Below are positions 55,899 through 64,000 of a DNA stretch of 64,000 bases, piece after piece; within the stretch, counting starts at the first letter, position 1, and each line of letters begins with the position of its first letter. Position numbers and translations under genes: made by a program. The DNA is taken from assembly GCF_002858765.1 (NCBI RefSeq), contig NZ_PJRP01000006.1, positions 193,451 to 257,450 of the forward strand, given 5' to 3'. The stretch comes from Cupriavidus pauculus (lineage in GTDB: Bacteria > Pseudomonadota > Gammaproteobacteria > Burkholderiales > Burkholderiaceae). The notes beneath the pieces are model-generated. The model ran no database searches, was not told the origin of the DNA, and saw only the letters and a list, made by a program, of their open reading frames with translations.

Positions 55899-56208
55899 GA
55901 TGTCTCCGGGTAAGGCTCCGGCGTTGACCTGTTGGCTCGCCGGTATTCGATGTGGGCCATCGTCCCATCGATATCCGGAGAGTGTCAACCGCACGGTGGA
56001 ACGCTAGTTCTGCGTGGCAGAACTGATAGAGAAATCTCTGTGCGAATATCGGCGCGTCGGCATGGCACTGGCCGAGCCGGTTTTGTCTTGTTTGCGACAT
56101 GTCTGCCAATGTCTTGGGCCAGAAACATGGCTTGTCGTACGTCTTTGAAGACAATGCAGATGAGAACGCTTATCATGTGCGTTACATTTTTTCGGGCATC
56201 GTACAAAC
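55899..56208. other. Divergent region between CoA ligase and iron operon
   Basis: This 310-base region holds the promoters of the minus-strand ligase-iclR operon and the plus-strand iron-uptake operon. A Fur-box-like palindrome lies at 56161-56175. No other gene was recognised. Confidence 0.5.
56161..56175. promoter_or_regulatory. Fur box
   Basis: TGAGAAC-G-CTTATCA matches the 7-1-7 Fur pattern TGATAAT-N-ATTATCA at 11 of 14 positions. It is about 34 bases upstream of the first gene of an operon of iron-uptake-type proteins, so repression by Fur with iron is likely. Confidence 0.65.
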
Positions 56209-56508
56209 ATGAAGCAGGGCGTTCCGATCAGCTATCGCATGGCGATTGCCTCGCGGGCGGTGGCCGCCATTCTGGGCGGCTATGCCGTTGCCGCGCTGGC
56301 CACGGGATGCCTGGCGCTGGTGCTGGCGAACTGGGCTGGCATGGCGCGCGCCGAGGCGGTGGTCACGTCCACGCTGCTGTCGTTCCTGTGGTTCGCGCTG
56401 GCGGTGATCTGGGTGTTTGCCACCGACACGGCCTGGCGCGCGTGGATCGGGCTGGCGGTGCCCGCTGCCGTGCTGGCCGTGGGCTGGCTTGCCCTGCGGA
56501 GCGCGTGA
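56209..56508 (+). CDS. DUF3649-family membrane protein (iron-uptake associated)
   Basis: The 99-residue inner-membrane protein has three hydrophobic helices (AVAAILGGYAVAALATGCLALVL, STLLSFLWFALAVIWVFA, WIGLAVPAAVLAVGWLAL) and resembles DUF3649 proteins, which are found upstream of PepSY-domain proteins in siderophore loci. It overlaps the next gene by one base. The function is unknown. Confidence 0.8.
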   Translation: MKQGVPISYRMAIASRAVAAILGGYAVAALATGCLALVLANWAGMARAEAVVTSTLLSFLWFALAVIWVFATDTAWRAWIGLAVPAAVLAVGWLALRSA

Positions 56509-58154
56509 TGGCCGAACTCAAGAAAGGCCAGGGCCTGCGCCAGTCGATGGCGTGGCTGCATACGTGGTCGGGCCTGCTGGTGTGCTGGGTGCTGTTCCTG
56601 GTGTTCTGCGGTGGCACCGCCAGCTATTTCAAGGACGAGATCACGATCTGGATGAAGCCGGAACTGCATGCGTCGCTGAGCCACAAGGTGCCGGCCGCCG
56701 ACGCCGCGGAACGGGCCTTTGCCTACCTGCAGCGCGAGGCACCCGGCGCAGAGCGCTGGTTCATGACGCTGCCCGACGATCGTAATCCCACGATCTCGAT
56801 GTTCTGGCTGCGCCCGGCCAAGCCCGAGGACGCCGGCAAGTCCAATCGCGCGCGGCTGGAATCCCGCACGCTCGACGCGGTGTCCGGCGAGCCGATTCCG
56901 GGCGCGCGCCAGACGCGCGGCGGCGAGTTCCTGTACCGGCTTCACTTCGACCTGCACTACATGCCCGCGATCTGGGCGCGCTGGATCATCGGCTTCTGCT
57001 CGATGTTCATGCTGGTGGCGATCGTCAGCGGCGTGATTACGCACCGGCGCATCTTCGCGGACTTCTTCACGTTCCGCGCCCGCAAGGGACAGCGTTCCTG
57101 GCTGGACGCCCATAACGCCGTGGCCGTGCTGGCGCTGCCGTTCCATCTGATGATTACGTACACCGGCTTGGTGACGCTGCTGTTCATGTACATGCCCTGG
57201 GGCATCCAGGCCGTGTACAAGGGGAACGAGCAGGCATTCAACGCCGAGCTGGCGGCCCGCGCGCCGCGCGTGAAGCCGACCACGGAAACCGCGCCGCTGG
57301 CGCCGATCGGGCCGATGATCGCGCAGGCGTCGGCGCACTGGGATGGCGCCGCGCCGCGCCGCCTCACCGTTGAAGCGCCCAACAAGGCTAACGCCACGGT
57401 CGCCGTGGCGCGCGAGGAAGGCCGCCAGTTCGGCACGGCCACGCCCACCGTGGTCTTCGCGGGTGCCACCGGCGAGCTGAAGGCAACCCTGGGCGACGAG
57501 GTGGCACCGGCCAGCACCACGCGCTGGACGATGCTGGGCCTGCACGTGGCGCACTTCGCGCCGCCGCTGCTGCGCGCGCTGTTCTTCGTATCCGGTCTTG
57601 CGGGCTGCCTGATGGTGGCCACCGGGGCCTTGCTGTGGGCGGTCAAGACGCGGCAGAGCCATGCCAAACGCATTGCCGCCACGGGACGCACGCCGTTCGG
57701 CCTGCGGCTGGTCGAGGCGCTCAATCTGGGCGTGATCGCCGGCCTGCCGATCGCATTCGGCGCCTACTTCTGGGCCAACCGCTTGCTGCCAGTCGATCTG
57801 GCGCAACGCCAGGCCACCGAGATCCAGGCATTCTTCGGCGCCTGGGCACTGGCTGCGCTGCTGGCGCAATGGCGCCCGACGCGAGCGATGTGGCGCGTGC
57901 AGCTGTGGGCGGCCGCGGCGCTGTTCGCCGGCCTGCCCGTGCTGAACGCGCTGACCACCTCCACCCACCTTGGTGTGACGCTGTTCCATGGTCCCGTGGC
58001 TGTGGCGGGCTTCGACCTGACCGTGCTGGTGCTCGGCATCGGCCTGGGCGCCGCGGCCAGGATGCTCGGCAAGCGTGGTGCCGCGCCCCGCAAGGCGGCT
58101 GCCCCGCGCGCGGTGACCGGCGTGGGCGAGATGTCGGGCGAGGTGTCGCAATGA
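56508..58154 (+). CDS. PepSY-domain iron-regulated membrane protein (PiuB-like)
   Basis: The 548-residue protein has four to six helices and PepSY-associated TM features: SMAWLHTWSGLLVCWVLFLVFCGGTASYF at the N-terminus, LHFDLHYMPAIWARWIIGFCSMFMLVAIVSGVITHR, and a conserved LDAHNAVAVLALPFHLMITYTGL helix with several His. Family members are induced by iron limitation and may reduce ferric siderophores at the inner membrane. It starts one base before the end of the DUF3649 gene and overlaps DUF3325 by 4 bases. Confidence 0.88.
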   Translation: MAELKKGQGLRQSMAWLHTWSGLLVCWVLFLVFCGGTASYFKDEITIWMKPELHASLSHKVPAADAAERAFAYLQREAPGAERWFMTLPDDRNPTISMFWLRPAKPEDAGKSNRARLESRTLDAVSGEPIPGARQTRGGEFLYRLHFDLHYMPAIWARWIIGFCSMFMLVAIVSGVITHRRIFADFFTFRARKGQRSWLDAHNAVAVLALPFHLMITYTGLVTLLFMYMPWGIQAVYKGNEQAFNAELAARAPRVKPTTETAPLAPIGPMIAQASAHWDGAAPRRLTVEAPNKANATVAVAREEGRQFGTATPTVVFAGATGELKATLGDEVAPASTTRWTMLGLHVAHFAPPLLRALFFVSGLAGCLMVATGALLWAVKTRQSHAKRIAATGRTPFGLRLVEALNLGVIAGLPIAFGAYFWANRLLPVDLAQRQATEIQAFFGAWALAALLAQWRPTRAMWRVQLWAAAALFAGLPVLNALTTSTHLGVTLFHGPVAVAGFDLTVLVLGIGLGAAARMLGKRGAAPRKAAAPRAVTGVGEMSGEVSQ

Positions 58155-58531
58155 GTGTGGCAATGATGCCGGTCGGACCGGCCTGCGTGGCGGGGCTGGG
58201 TTTCGCGATTGGCGGATTCATGTGGCTGGCGCAGGCCATGGATCGCCATCACGCCGACATGTTCGGACGCGGCAGCGTACCGGTGCCGGCCGAGATCGCG
58301 CGCCTGCGCTGGCAGGGCACGATTGCCCTGGCGCTGGCCCTGGTCGCCTGCGTACTGGCCGAAGGCTGGGCTTTCGGCTTCGTCTACTGGGCAGGGCTGC
58401 TCACCCTTGGCGCGATGGCCGTGGTCGGCGCGTTTTCCTGGGCGCCGCACGCCACGCCGCGACTGGCGCGGGCGTCCATCGCACTGGGCATGGCGGCCAC
58501 CATGGTTTCGCCCTGGCTCAGGCTCGCATAG
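58151..58531 (+). CDS. DUF3325-family membrane protein
   Basis: The 126-residue protein has about three helices (VAGLGFAIGGFMWLAQAM, GTIALALALVACVLAEGWAFGFVYWAGLLTLGAMAVVGAF, ARASIALGMAATMV) and matches DUF3325, usually third in DUF3649-PepSY-DUF3325 operons. ATG overlaps the preceding stop (ATGA). It probably assists the PepSY protein. The function is unknown. Confidence 0.8.
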   Translation: MSVAMMPVGPACVAGLGFAIGGFMWLAQAMDRHHADMFGRGSVPVPAEIARLRWQGTIALALALVACVLAEGWAFGFVYWAGLLTLGAMAVVGAFSWAPHATPRLARASIALGMAATMVSPWLRLA

Positions 58532-58677
58532 GCGCCTACGAACCACCAAGAACTACCACGAACACCAACGAGCATCGCCGGCAGAGCGATGCCGCCATTC
58601 ACGGACACGGGTCAAGCCAGTCCACCGCATCGGGACCGCGGTGCAAGTGCAATCGTTTTACTTTTGGGAGTGTCATC

Positions 58678-60891
58678 TTGTCTTTTGTCGTACCTCGCGC
58701 TGCTGCGCGTCCCACGCGTGCTTCTCGTTCAACTCGTTCATCCCGTACCGTCCGACTCAGCTTCCTGGCCGCCTCGCTGGCTGCCGCAGGCGTGCTGCCG
58801 TCTCTGGCTTTTGCGCAGGAGACCGCGCCGCCCGCCACGCAGCAGTCGCTGCCGGCGGTGACGGTCAAGGGCGAAGCCTCGCCAGACCAGTTGCCCGCGC
58901 CGTATGCAGGTGGCCAGGTGGCGCGCGGCGGCCGCATCGGCATACTGGGCAACCAGGATTTCATGGACGTGCCGTTCAGCGTCACGTCGTACACGGCCGA
59001 ACAGATCCAGAACCAGCAGGCACATACGGTGGGCCAGGTGCTGGCCGACGATCCGGCCGTCCGCGTCAGTTCGGGCTTCGGCAACTTTTCCGAAACCTTC
59101 GTGGTACGCGGCTTCACGCTGAGCTCGGATGACCTCGGCTACAACGGTCTTTACGGCATTGCCCCGCGTCAGCTGGCGTCGACCGAAGGGCTGGAGCGCG
59201 TGGAAGTGTTCCGCGGCGCCAATGCCTTCCTGACTGGCGTATCGGCCTCAGGTACCGCCGTGGGTGGCGCGATCAACCTGGTGCCGAAGTACGCCACGGC
59301 CGCGCCGATCACGCAGGGCACGCTCGACTACACCAGCGATGGCCAGGCCGGCGGCCACATCGACGTGGGCCGCCGCTTCGGCGACAAGAAGGAATTCGGC
59401 GTGCGCGTGAATGCCATGGCGCGCGGCGGTGACACGGCCATCGACAACGAAAGCCGCCAGCAACGCCTGTTCACGCTGGGCCTGGACTACCAGGGCGACA
59501 ACCTGCGCGTGAATGCCGATTTCGGCTACCAGAAGCAGCGCATCTACCAGGGACGCAGCACGGTCAGCCTGACTGGCACGGCGCTGCCGGCGGTGCCGTC
59601 GGCCACCACGAACTTCGCGCAGCCGTGGACCAATTCGTCGCTCGAAGATATCTACGGCACGATCCGGGCCGAGTACGACATCACGAAGGACTGGACGGCC
59701 TATGCGGCTTTCGGCGGTCACCATACCAACGAATTTGGCAGCTATAGCGGGGCCAACGTCGGCAACGACGGCACCGGCTATGCCACGCGCCTGACCGTGC
59801 CGTTCGAGCAGGACACGTTCTCCGGCGAAGTGGGCGTGCGAGGCCGGTTCGTGACCGGGCCGGTCAAGCATACGGTCAACCTGAGCTGGTCGGGCCTGGA
59901 GCAGAAGAGGGCGACGGCGTTCGAGTTCTCGGGCCGGTTCGATACCAATCTGTACAACGCCCCGGTCGTGGCCTATCCGTCGGCACCGGCCACGGGCAAC
60001 ATGGCCGATCCGTACGTGACGCAGCGGACCAACCTCAACGGCGTGTCGGTGTCCGACACCCTCGGCTTCCTGAACGATCGCGTGCTGCTGACCGCCGGCG
60101 TGCGCCAGCAGGTGATCAACGTGCGCGGCTACGCCACGGCAACAGGCGCCCAGACGTCGAACTATAGCGATTCCGCCACGTCGCCGATGTTCGGCCTGGT
60201 CGTCAAGCCGCTGCAGAACGTGTCGGTCTACTACAACTACATCCAGGGTCTTGCGCAAGGTCCGACGGCGGGCAATACCAACGTCAACCGCGGCGAGATC
60301 TTCGCGCCGGTCAAGTCGAAGCAGCACGAGGCGGGCGTGAAGTACGACGCCGGTTCGTTCGGCACGACGCTGGCGTTCTTCCAGATCGAGCAGCCGCAGG
60401 GCACCACCATGCAGGGCAACGTGTTCGGGATGCAGGACCTGCGCAATCGCGGCGTGGAGTTCAGCGTGTTTGGCGAACCCGTTCGCGGCGTGCGCCTGCT
60501 GGGCGGCGTGTCGTATATCGACTCGCAGTACCAGAACACCGGCAACGCGCAGACCGAGGGCAAGAAGGGTATTGGCATCCCGAACTACACGATGACGCTG
60601 AGCGGCGAGTACGACCTGCCGTTCCTGGCTGGCGCCACCATGTCGGGCCGCTTCATCCAGACCGGCCGTCAGTACGCGAACAATACGAACACCATCGCGC
60701 TGCCGTCGTGGAACCGCTTCGACCTGGGTGCGCGTTACACCTTCAAGGCCTCGCAGATGCGCTATACGCTGCGCGCCGCCGTGGAGAACGTGGCAAACAA
60801 GGATTACTGGGCTGGCGTGTCCACTTCGGCCAGCACGCTGTATATCGGCAATCCGCGTACGTTCAAGGTATCGATGACGGTCGACTACTAA
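58678..60891 (+). CDS. TonB-dependent siderophore receptor
   Basis: The 737-residue outer-membrane receptor has an Arg-rich signal peptide (hydrophobic core LSFLAASLAAAGVLPSLAFA, cleavage before QETAPP near residue 43), a plug domain (VPFSVTSYTAEQIQNQQAHTVGQVLADDPAV..., FVVRGF, GLERVEVFRGANAFLTG) and a barrel ending in an aromatic-terminal FKVSMTVDY. The N-terminal STN signalling domain is absent, so no transmembrane signalling is expected. TTG 58678 with GGGAG 7 bases upstream is the only well-placed start. It takes up a ferric siderophore and closes the iron operon. Confidence 0.88.
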   Translation: MSFVVPRAAARPTRASRSTRSSRTVRLSFLAASLAAAGVLPSLAFAQETAPPATQQSLPAVTVKGEASPDQLPAPYAGGQVARGGRIGILGNQDFMDVPFSVTSYTAEQIQNQQAHTVGQVLADDPAVRVSSGFGNFSETFVVRGFTLSSDDLGYNGLYGIAPRQLASTEGLERVEVFRGANAFLTGVSASGTAVGGAINLVPKYATAAPITQGTLDYTSDGQAGGHIDVGRRFGDKKEFGVRVNAMARGGDTAIDNESRQQRLFTLGLDYQGDNLRVNADFGYQKQRIYQGRSTVSLTGTALPAVPSATTNFAQPWTNSSLEDIYGTIRAEYDITKDWTAYAAFGGHHTNEFGSYSGANVGNDGTGYATRLTVPFEQDTFSGEVGVRGRFVTGPVKHTVNLSWSGLEQKRATAFEFSGRFDTNLYNAPVVAYPSAPATGNMADPYVTQRTNLNGVSVSDTLGFLNDRVLLTAGVRQQVINVRGYATATGAQTSNYSDSATSPMFGLVVKPLQNVSVYYNYIQGLAQGPTAGNTNVNRGEIFAPVKSKQHEAGVKYDAGSFGTTLAFFQIEQPQGTTMQGNVFGMQDLRNRGVEFSVFGEPVRGVRLLGGVSYIDSQYQNTGNAQTEGKKGIGIPNYTMTLSGEYDLPFLAGATMSGRFIQTGRQYANNTNTIALPSWNRFDLGARYTFKASQMRYTLRAAVENVANKDYWAGVSTSASTLYIGNPRTFKVSMTVDY

Positions 60892-61766
60892 GGCGTGTGC
60901 CCGGCCGCCTCCGCGCGCAACCAGTCGCGCGGAGACTGGCCGACCCTGGCCAGGAAGACCCGCGACAGCGCCGACGGATTGGCATAGCCCAGTTCATCGG
61001 CCAGCAGCTTGAGTTGCGCGCCGTCGCGCAGCCGGCTCTGGGCCAGGCTGATGCGCCAGTCTGTCAGGTAGTCGGCCGGCGTCTGGCCGACGATGTCGCG
61101 GAACGCCGCCGCGAAGGCGCTGCGTGACATGCTCGCGCAGGCCGCCATCTTTTCCAGATTCCAGTTGTCTCCGGGGGCTTCGTGCATGGCCACCAGCACC
61201 CGCGCCAGGCGCGGGTCGGACAGGCCCGTGATGAGTCCGGGCTGGATCCCGATCTGTTGGGGATGATCGAGCATCCAACGCAAGAGCTGGATCACCACCA
61301 CTTCAAACAGCCGATCCGCCAGCAGGCGCTGGCCGCAACGCACCCGCTCGGTTTCCGCGAACAGCAGCGCGAGGGCCGGGGACAGCCCCGGCACGTCGGC
61401 CAGCGGCAGGACGATCAACGGCGGCAGGGCGCGCGCCAGCGGGTTGCGGTCGCCCCCTGCAAACTCCAGCGTGGCACAGGAAAACTGCGACCCTTCGGCT
61501 GGCGGATTGTGGAAGGTGTGGACCGCAGGGCGCGGATAGAACAGCAGCGATGGTTGGCGGATCTCCAGCCGTCTGGGCAGACCCCGGGTATGGTGCGTCA
61601 CCGTCATGCTGCCTTCGCGCATCACATGCAGGAAACCGCGATTGGGCTGATCAAAACGGGAAACGCCGCACAGCGGGCCGGTATGGAACAGGTGCGCCTG
61701 AATCCGGAACCGCTCAAGCAGGGCGGACAGGCGATCGACGGAAAGCGGCGCGGAGGTGGTGGTCAC
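60888..61766 (-). CDS. AraC-family transcriptional regulator (cupin_6 type)
   Basis: The 292-residue regulator has an N-terminal cupin-like ligand domain (HLFHTGPLCGVSRFDQPNRGFLHVMREG, about 25-110) and a C-terminal double helix-turn-helix (WNLEKMAACASMSRSAFAAAFRDIVGQTPADYLTDWRI, LADELGYANPSALSRVF). GTG 61766 is the best start seen, but no good ribosome-binding site precedes it. Its stop overlaps the receptor stop by 4 bases on the opposite strand. It is divergent from the AhpD-like gene, which it may regulate. Confidence 0.8.
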   Translation of the reverse strand: MTTTSAPLSVDRLSALLERFRIQAHLFHTGPLCGVSRFDQPNRGFLHVMREGSMTVTHHTRGLPRRLEIRQPSLLFYPRPAVHTFHNPPAEGSQFSCATLEFAGGDRNPLARALPPLIVLPLADVPGLSPALALLFAETERVRCGQRLLADRLFEVVVIQLLRWMLDHPQQIGIQPGLITGLSDPRLARVLVAMHEAPGDNWNLEKMAACASMSRSAFAAAFRDIVGQTPADYLTDWRISLAQSRLRDGAQLKLLADELGYANPSALSRVFLARVGQSPRDWLRAEAAGHTP

Positions 61767-61955
61767 GGGCAGGATCGGTGTGGCTGGGTGGTTGTGACGT
61801 GAGGGCGGCTGCTGGGATGAATTGATACGTTTCGGGGACGGACGGTATCCTATCGTACGCCGGGCGCGGCCATAGTGGAACCCAAGGACGGCAACGTCCT
61901 GATTTCGATCACTTTCCAGATCCCTTTCCAGATCACTTCGACAGGAGATTCCATC

Positions 61956-62501
61956 ATGACCGCACGTATTTCCGTACCCGAACCCCAGACCGCGCCGGCC
62001 GGCAGCCAGGCCGCCCTGGCCCAGATCCAGTCCGCTTTTGGCGGTGTGCCCCAGATGTTCCGCGCCGTGTCGAATTCGCCGGCCGCGTTGCAGTCGATGT
62101 GGGCCGCGTTTGGCGCGCTCGGCGGTGGCGTGATCCCGGCAAAGCTGGGCGAGCAGATCGCCGTGGCGGTGGCCGATCGCAACCGCTGCGAATACTGCCT
62201 GGCCGCGCATACGGCGCTGGGCCGCAAGGCTGGTGCTTCGGCCGAGCAGATGGCGGCTGCACAGTCGGGCCAATCGGACGATCCCAAGACGGCGGCCGCG
62301 CTGGCCTTCGCGCTGAAACTCGTGGAAGCACGCGGCCAGGTGTCCGATGCGGATGTGGCTGGCCTGCGCGAAGTGGGCTTCAACGAGGGCGAAATCGTCG
62401 AGATCGTCGCCCATGTGGCGCTGAACCTGTTCACCAACTACATCAACGTGGCATTTGCCGTGCCCGTGGATTTCCCGGCGGTAGCCCTCACGGCCCGCTG
62501 A
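61956..62501 (+). CDS. Carboxymuconolactone decarboxylase / AhpD-family protein
   Basis: The 181-residue protein is of the AhpD-like branch: the redox CEYCLAAH motif (CxxCxxxH) near residue 77 lies in RNRCEYCLAAHTALGRKAGAS. ATG 61956 follows CAGGAGA. Such proteins act as alkylhydroperoxidases or as unspecified peroxide/thiol enzymes. AraC-linked members are often induced by an organic stressor. A half terminator stem lies just beyond it before the IS. Confidence 0.88.
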   Translation: MTARISVPEPQTAPAGSQAALAQIQSAFGGVPQMFRAVSNSPAALQSMWAAFGALGGGVIPAKLGEQIAVAVADRNRCEYCLAAHTALGRKAGASAEQMAAAQSGQSDDPKTAAALAFALKLVEARGQVSDADVAGLREVGFNEGEIVEIVAHVALNLFTNYINVAFAVPVDFPAVALTAR

Positions 62502-62558
62502 TCGCCCGCTGATGCCGCGCGTCGACCGCGCATGAAAAAGGCCGCCATGACTGAACTG

Positions 62559-62591
62559 CACCCCAAAAGTTGGACACCAACTTTTGGGGTG
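62559..62591. repeat. Perfect hairpin inside the left end of the IS
   Basis: CACCCCAAAAGTTGG and CCAACTTTTGGGGTG are perfect 15-bp arms around the loop ACA, immediately inside the left terminal repeat and just upstream of the orfA start at 62597. It may fold in mRNA entering from outside and shield transposase translation. Confidence 0.85.
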
Positions 62592-62596
62592 TTTTC

Positions 62597-63130
62597 ATGT
62601 ATAGGTACACCGAGCAGTTCAGACTGTCGGTCATCAAGGAGTATCTGACCGGGCACGCAGGGGCCGGCGCGCTCGCCAAGCGCTATGGGATTGACGAGGG
62701 GACGGTGCGGCGGTGGGTTGCAGCCTATCGGCTGCATGGCCAAGCCAGTCTCAAGCGCAGGTACAAGACCTACAGCGCAGAGTTCAAGCTCTCCGTGCTT
62801 GAGCGGATGCGCCGCCAAGGCTTGTCGCATCGGGAAGTGGCGGCGCTGTTCGACATCCGCGGTAGCGGCGCCATTGGCGTGTGGGAACGCCAGTATGATG
62901 CTGGGGGTTTAGAAGCTCTGACGCCTCGCCCCAGGGGACGACGGCCCAGCAAGATGCCACAACGGACTCCCAAGACAAAGCCATCGCGGTCATCAGGCGA
63001 CCTGACGCGCACGCGCGAAGAACTCCTTGAAGAGTTGGACTACCTGCGCATGGAGAACGCGTACCTAAAAAAGCTCGACGCCTTGGTTCAAGCGAGCAAG
63101 ACATCTGCGCAACCCAAAAAGCGCAAATAG
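62597..63130 (+). CDS. IS3-family transposase OrfA
   Basis: The 177-residue protein has two helix-turn-helix segments (RLSVIKEYLTGHAGAGALAKRYGIDEGTVRRWVAAYRLHG, and KLSVLERMRRQGLSHREVAALFDI), a basic linker and a C-terminal leucine-rich helix (LLEELDYLRMENAYLKKLDALV). It binds the IS ends and, alone, represses transposition. It ends at TAG 63130, overlapping the orfB GTG. ATG 62597 is chosen over an upstream ATG at 62570 that lies within the hairpin. Confidence 0.9.
   Translation: MYRYTEQFRLSVIKEYLTGHAGAGALAKRYGIDEGTVRRWVAAYRLHGQASLKRRYKTYSAEFKLSVLERMRRQGLSHREVAALFDIRGSGAIGVWERQYDAGGLEALTPRPRGRRPSKMPQRTPKTKPSRSSGDLTRTREELLEELDYLRMENAYLKKLDALVQASKTSAQPKKRK
63067..63073 (+). promoter_or_regulatory. 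Programmed -1 frameshift site
   Basis: The heptamer A-AAA-AAG is read in the orfA frame as (ct)A AAA AAG, the classic IS3 slippery sequence. The -1 frame from here is open without a stop all the way into orfB, so a shift would produce the OrfAB transposase. Confidence 0.85.
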
Positions 63131-63966
63131 TGCTTGAGCTGAGGCAGCAGTACCCGTTGGCCGGCTTGCTGAGGGTGGCAGGACTGGCGCGCAGCACGTT
63201 CTACTACCAGCAGGCCGTGCTGCAGGCCCACGACAAATATACGGAGCTGAAAGCGCGCATTCGCGAACTCTTTGCCCGGCACATGGGCCGTTATGGCTAC
63301 CGCCGCATCACGGCGGTAATCCGGCAAACCGGCACGATCGTCAACCACAAGACGGTTCAGCGCCTCATGAGAGAGATGGGACTGAAGTCGTTGGTCCGGC
63401 CGAAGAAATACCGCTCCTACAAGGGCACGGTAGGCCGTGTCGCACCCAATGTTCTGCAACGGCAATTCCAGGCCAGGCGTCCGAATCGGAAGTGGGTAAC
63501 CGACGTGACCGAATTCAACGTGGCCGGCGAGAAGCTGTACCTCTCCCCGGTGCTGGACCTGTACAACGGCGAGATCATCGCCTACGAGACTGCCCGTAGG
63601 CCCACCTTCGAGATGGTGAGCAATATGCTGAAGAAGGCGTTCCGCCGCCTCAGCCCGAAGGACCGACCGCTGCTGCATTCCGATCAGGGTTGGCAGTACC
63701 AGATGCCGGCCTATCAGCGGATGCTCAAACAGCGCAGAATCCGTCCCAGCATGTCCCGCAAGGGCAATTGCCTCGACAACGCCACCATGGAAAGCTTCTT
63801 CGGCACCCTGAAGTCCGAGTTCTTCTACCTGAACAAGTTCGCCAGCGTCGAGGAGCTACAGCAAGGCCTGCGCCAATACATTCACTATTACAATCACGAC
63901 CGCATCAAGCTCAAACTTAAAGGGCTGAGTCCCGTGAAGTACAGGACTCAGCCCTCTCTAGCCTAG
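63130..63966 (+). CDS. IS3-family transposase OrfB (DDE integrase domain)
   Basis: The 278-residue protein starts at GTG in the -1 frame relative to orfA and contains the HTH_21 segment (RIRELFARHMGRYGYRRITAVIRQ) and a retroviral-integrase-like core with the catalytic triad: Asp in VTDVTEF near residue 123, Asp in LLHSDQGWQYQ near 183, Glu in NATMESFFGTLKSE near 219. All three residues are present, so the enzyme should be active as the OrfAB fusion. Confidence 0.92.
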   Translation: MLELRQQYPLAGLLRVAGLARSTFYYQQAVLQAHDKYTELKARIRELFARHMGRYGYRRITAVIRQTGTIVNHKTVQRLMREMGLKSLVRPKKYRSYKGTVGRVAPNVLQRQFQARRPNRKWVTDVTEFNVAGEKLYLSPVLDLYNGEIIAYETARRPTFEMVSNMLKKAFRRLSPKDRPLLHSDQGWQYQMPAYQRMLKQRRIRPSMSRKGNCLDNATMESFFGTLKSEFFYLNKFASVEELQQGLRQYIHYYNHDRIKLKLKGLSPVKYRTQPSLA

Positions 63967-64000
63967 CAAATCAACTGTCCAACTTTCTGGGGTCAGTTCA

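Larger units (their letters stand above)
62552..64000 (+). mobile_element. Complete IS3-family insertion sequence (IS150-like group)
   Basis: Imperfect terminal inverted repeats bound a 1449-bp element. The left end reads TGAACTGCACCCCAAAAGTT and the right end, reversed, TGAACTGACCCCAGAAAGTT. Inside are orfA and orfB with a slippery site between them, the standard IS3 layout. The right repeat ends exactly at the last base of the window, so the outer flank and target duplication cannot be seen. The transposase looks intact, suggesting recent or ongoing mobility. Confidence 0.92.

Overview
The window is GC-rich, densely coded chromosome of a beta-proteobacterium. Gene content and protein style (livHMGF, opgGH, FMN-riboswitch ribB, two HU-type genes of which one has a Lys/Ala-rich tail, galactarate/KdgD cluster, MmyB-type regulators) fit Burkholderiaceae, most likely Cupriavidus or a close Ralstonia relative; the genus is inferred from family resemblance, not from a marker gene. 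No rRNA, tRNA, CRISPR array or prophage was seen. The only mobile element is an intact IS3-family element whose right end coincides with the last base of the window.

Layout. 1-791: the tail of an unknown gene overlapping a nucleotidyltransferase (AbiEii-like). 852-5274 (minus): glutathione-dependent formaldehyde detoxification (fghA, frmA), an MFS carrier and a Tat-exported aldo/keto reductase. 5512-8828: livHMGF ABC transporter without its binding protein; a lone binding protein lies at 11265-12446. 8879-9479: a proline-rich leader ORF and a GNAT acetyltransferase. 9537-11110 (minus): a PQQ-type sugar dehydrogenase and cytochrome c. 12587-19974: a divergent sugar-acid/amino-acid cluster (GntP permease, RidA, D-aminoacylase-family deacylase, RpiR regulator / PLP D-amino acid dehydratase, KDG kinase, KDPG aldolase). 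20118-27594: entericidin, a degenerate EAL protein, a CorC/CNNM-type membrane protein, higBA, an MmyB-type regulator, riboswitch-controlled ribB and small exported proteins. 28089-32260: opgGH for osmoregulated periplasmic glucans. 32348-38722: an exported protein, Bcr/CflA efflux, MscS, a sigma54-type promoter with amtB, hupB, thioesterase and CreA. 38762-47010: AMP-ligase/SDR pair, NAT, Mpo1-like protein, H1-tailed HU, 2OG oxygenase, ECHDC3-like protein and a small P-loop protein. 47128-51450: galactarate catabolism (kdgD divergent from a hexarate MFS carrier and garD). 51536-55898: small proteins, MgtC, and a CoA ligase with an IclR regulator. 56209-60891: a Fur-box-preceded iron-uptake operon (DUF3649, PepSY, DUF3325, TonB-dependent receptor). 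60888-62501: AraC regulator and AhpD-like protein. 62552-64000: IS3-family element.

How the parts work together. The most interesting block is 12587-19974. Read as one pathway it would import an N-acylated amino-sugar acid, deacylate it, eliminate ammonia to give 2-keto-3-deoxygluconate, phosphorylate that and cleave it to pyruvate and glyceraldehyde-3-phosphate. This is an inference from gene order and family chemistry; N-acetyl-D-glucosaminate is the best-fitting substrate. Candidate cis sites supporting regulatory readings were found: two inverted repeats between the divergent RpiR arms, a paired FadR/GntR-like operator in the kdgD/garD divergent region, a -24/-12 promoter with an upstream palindrome for amtB, a Fur box ahead of the iron operon, and an RFN element ahead of ribB.
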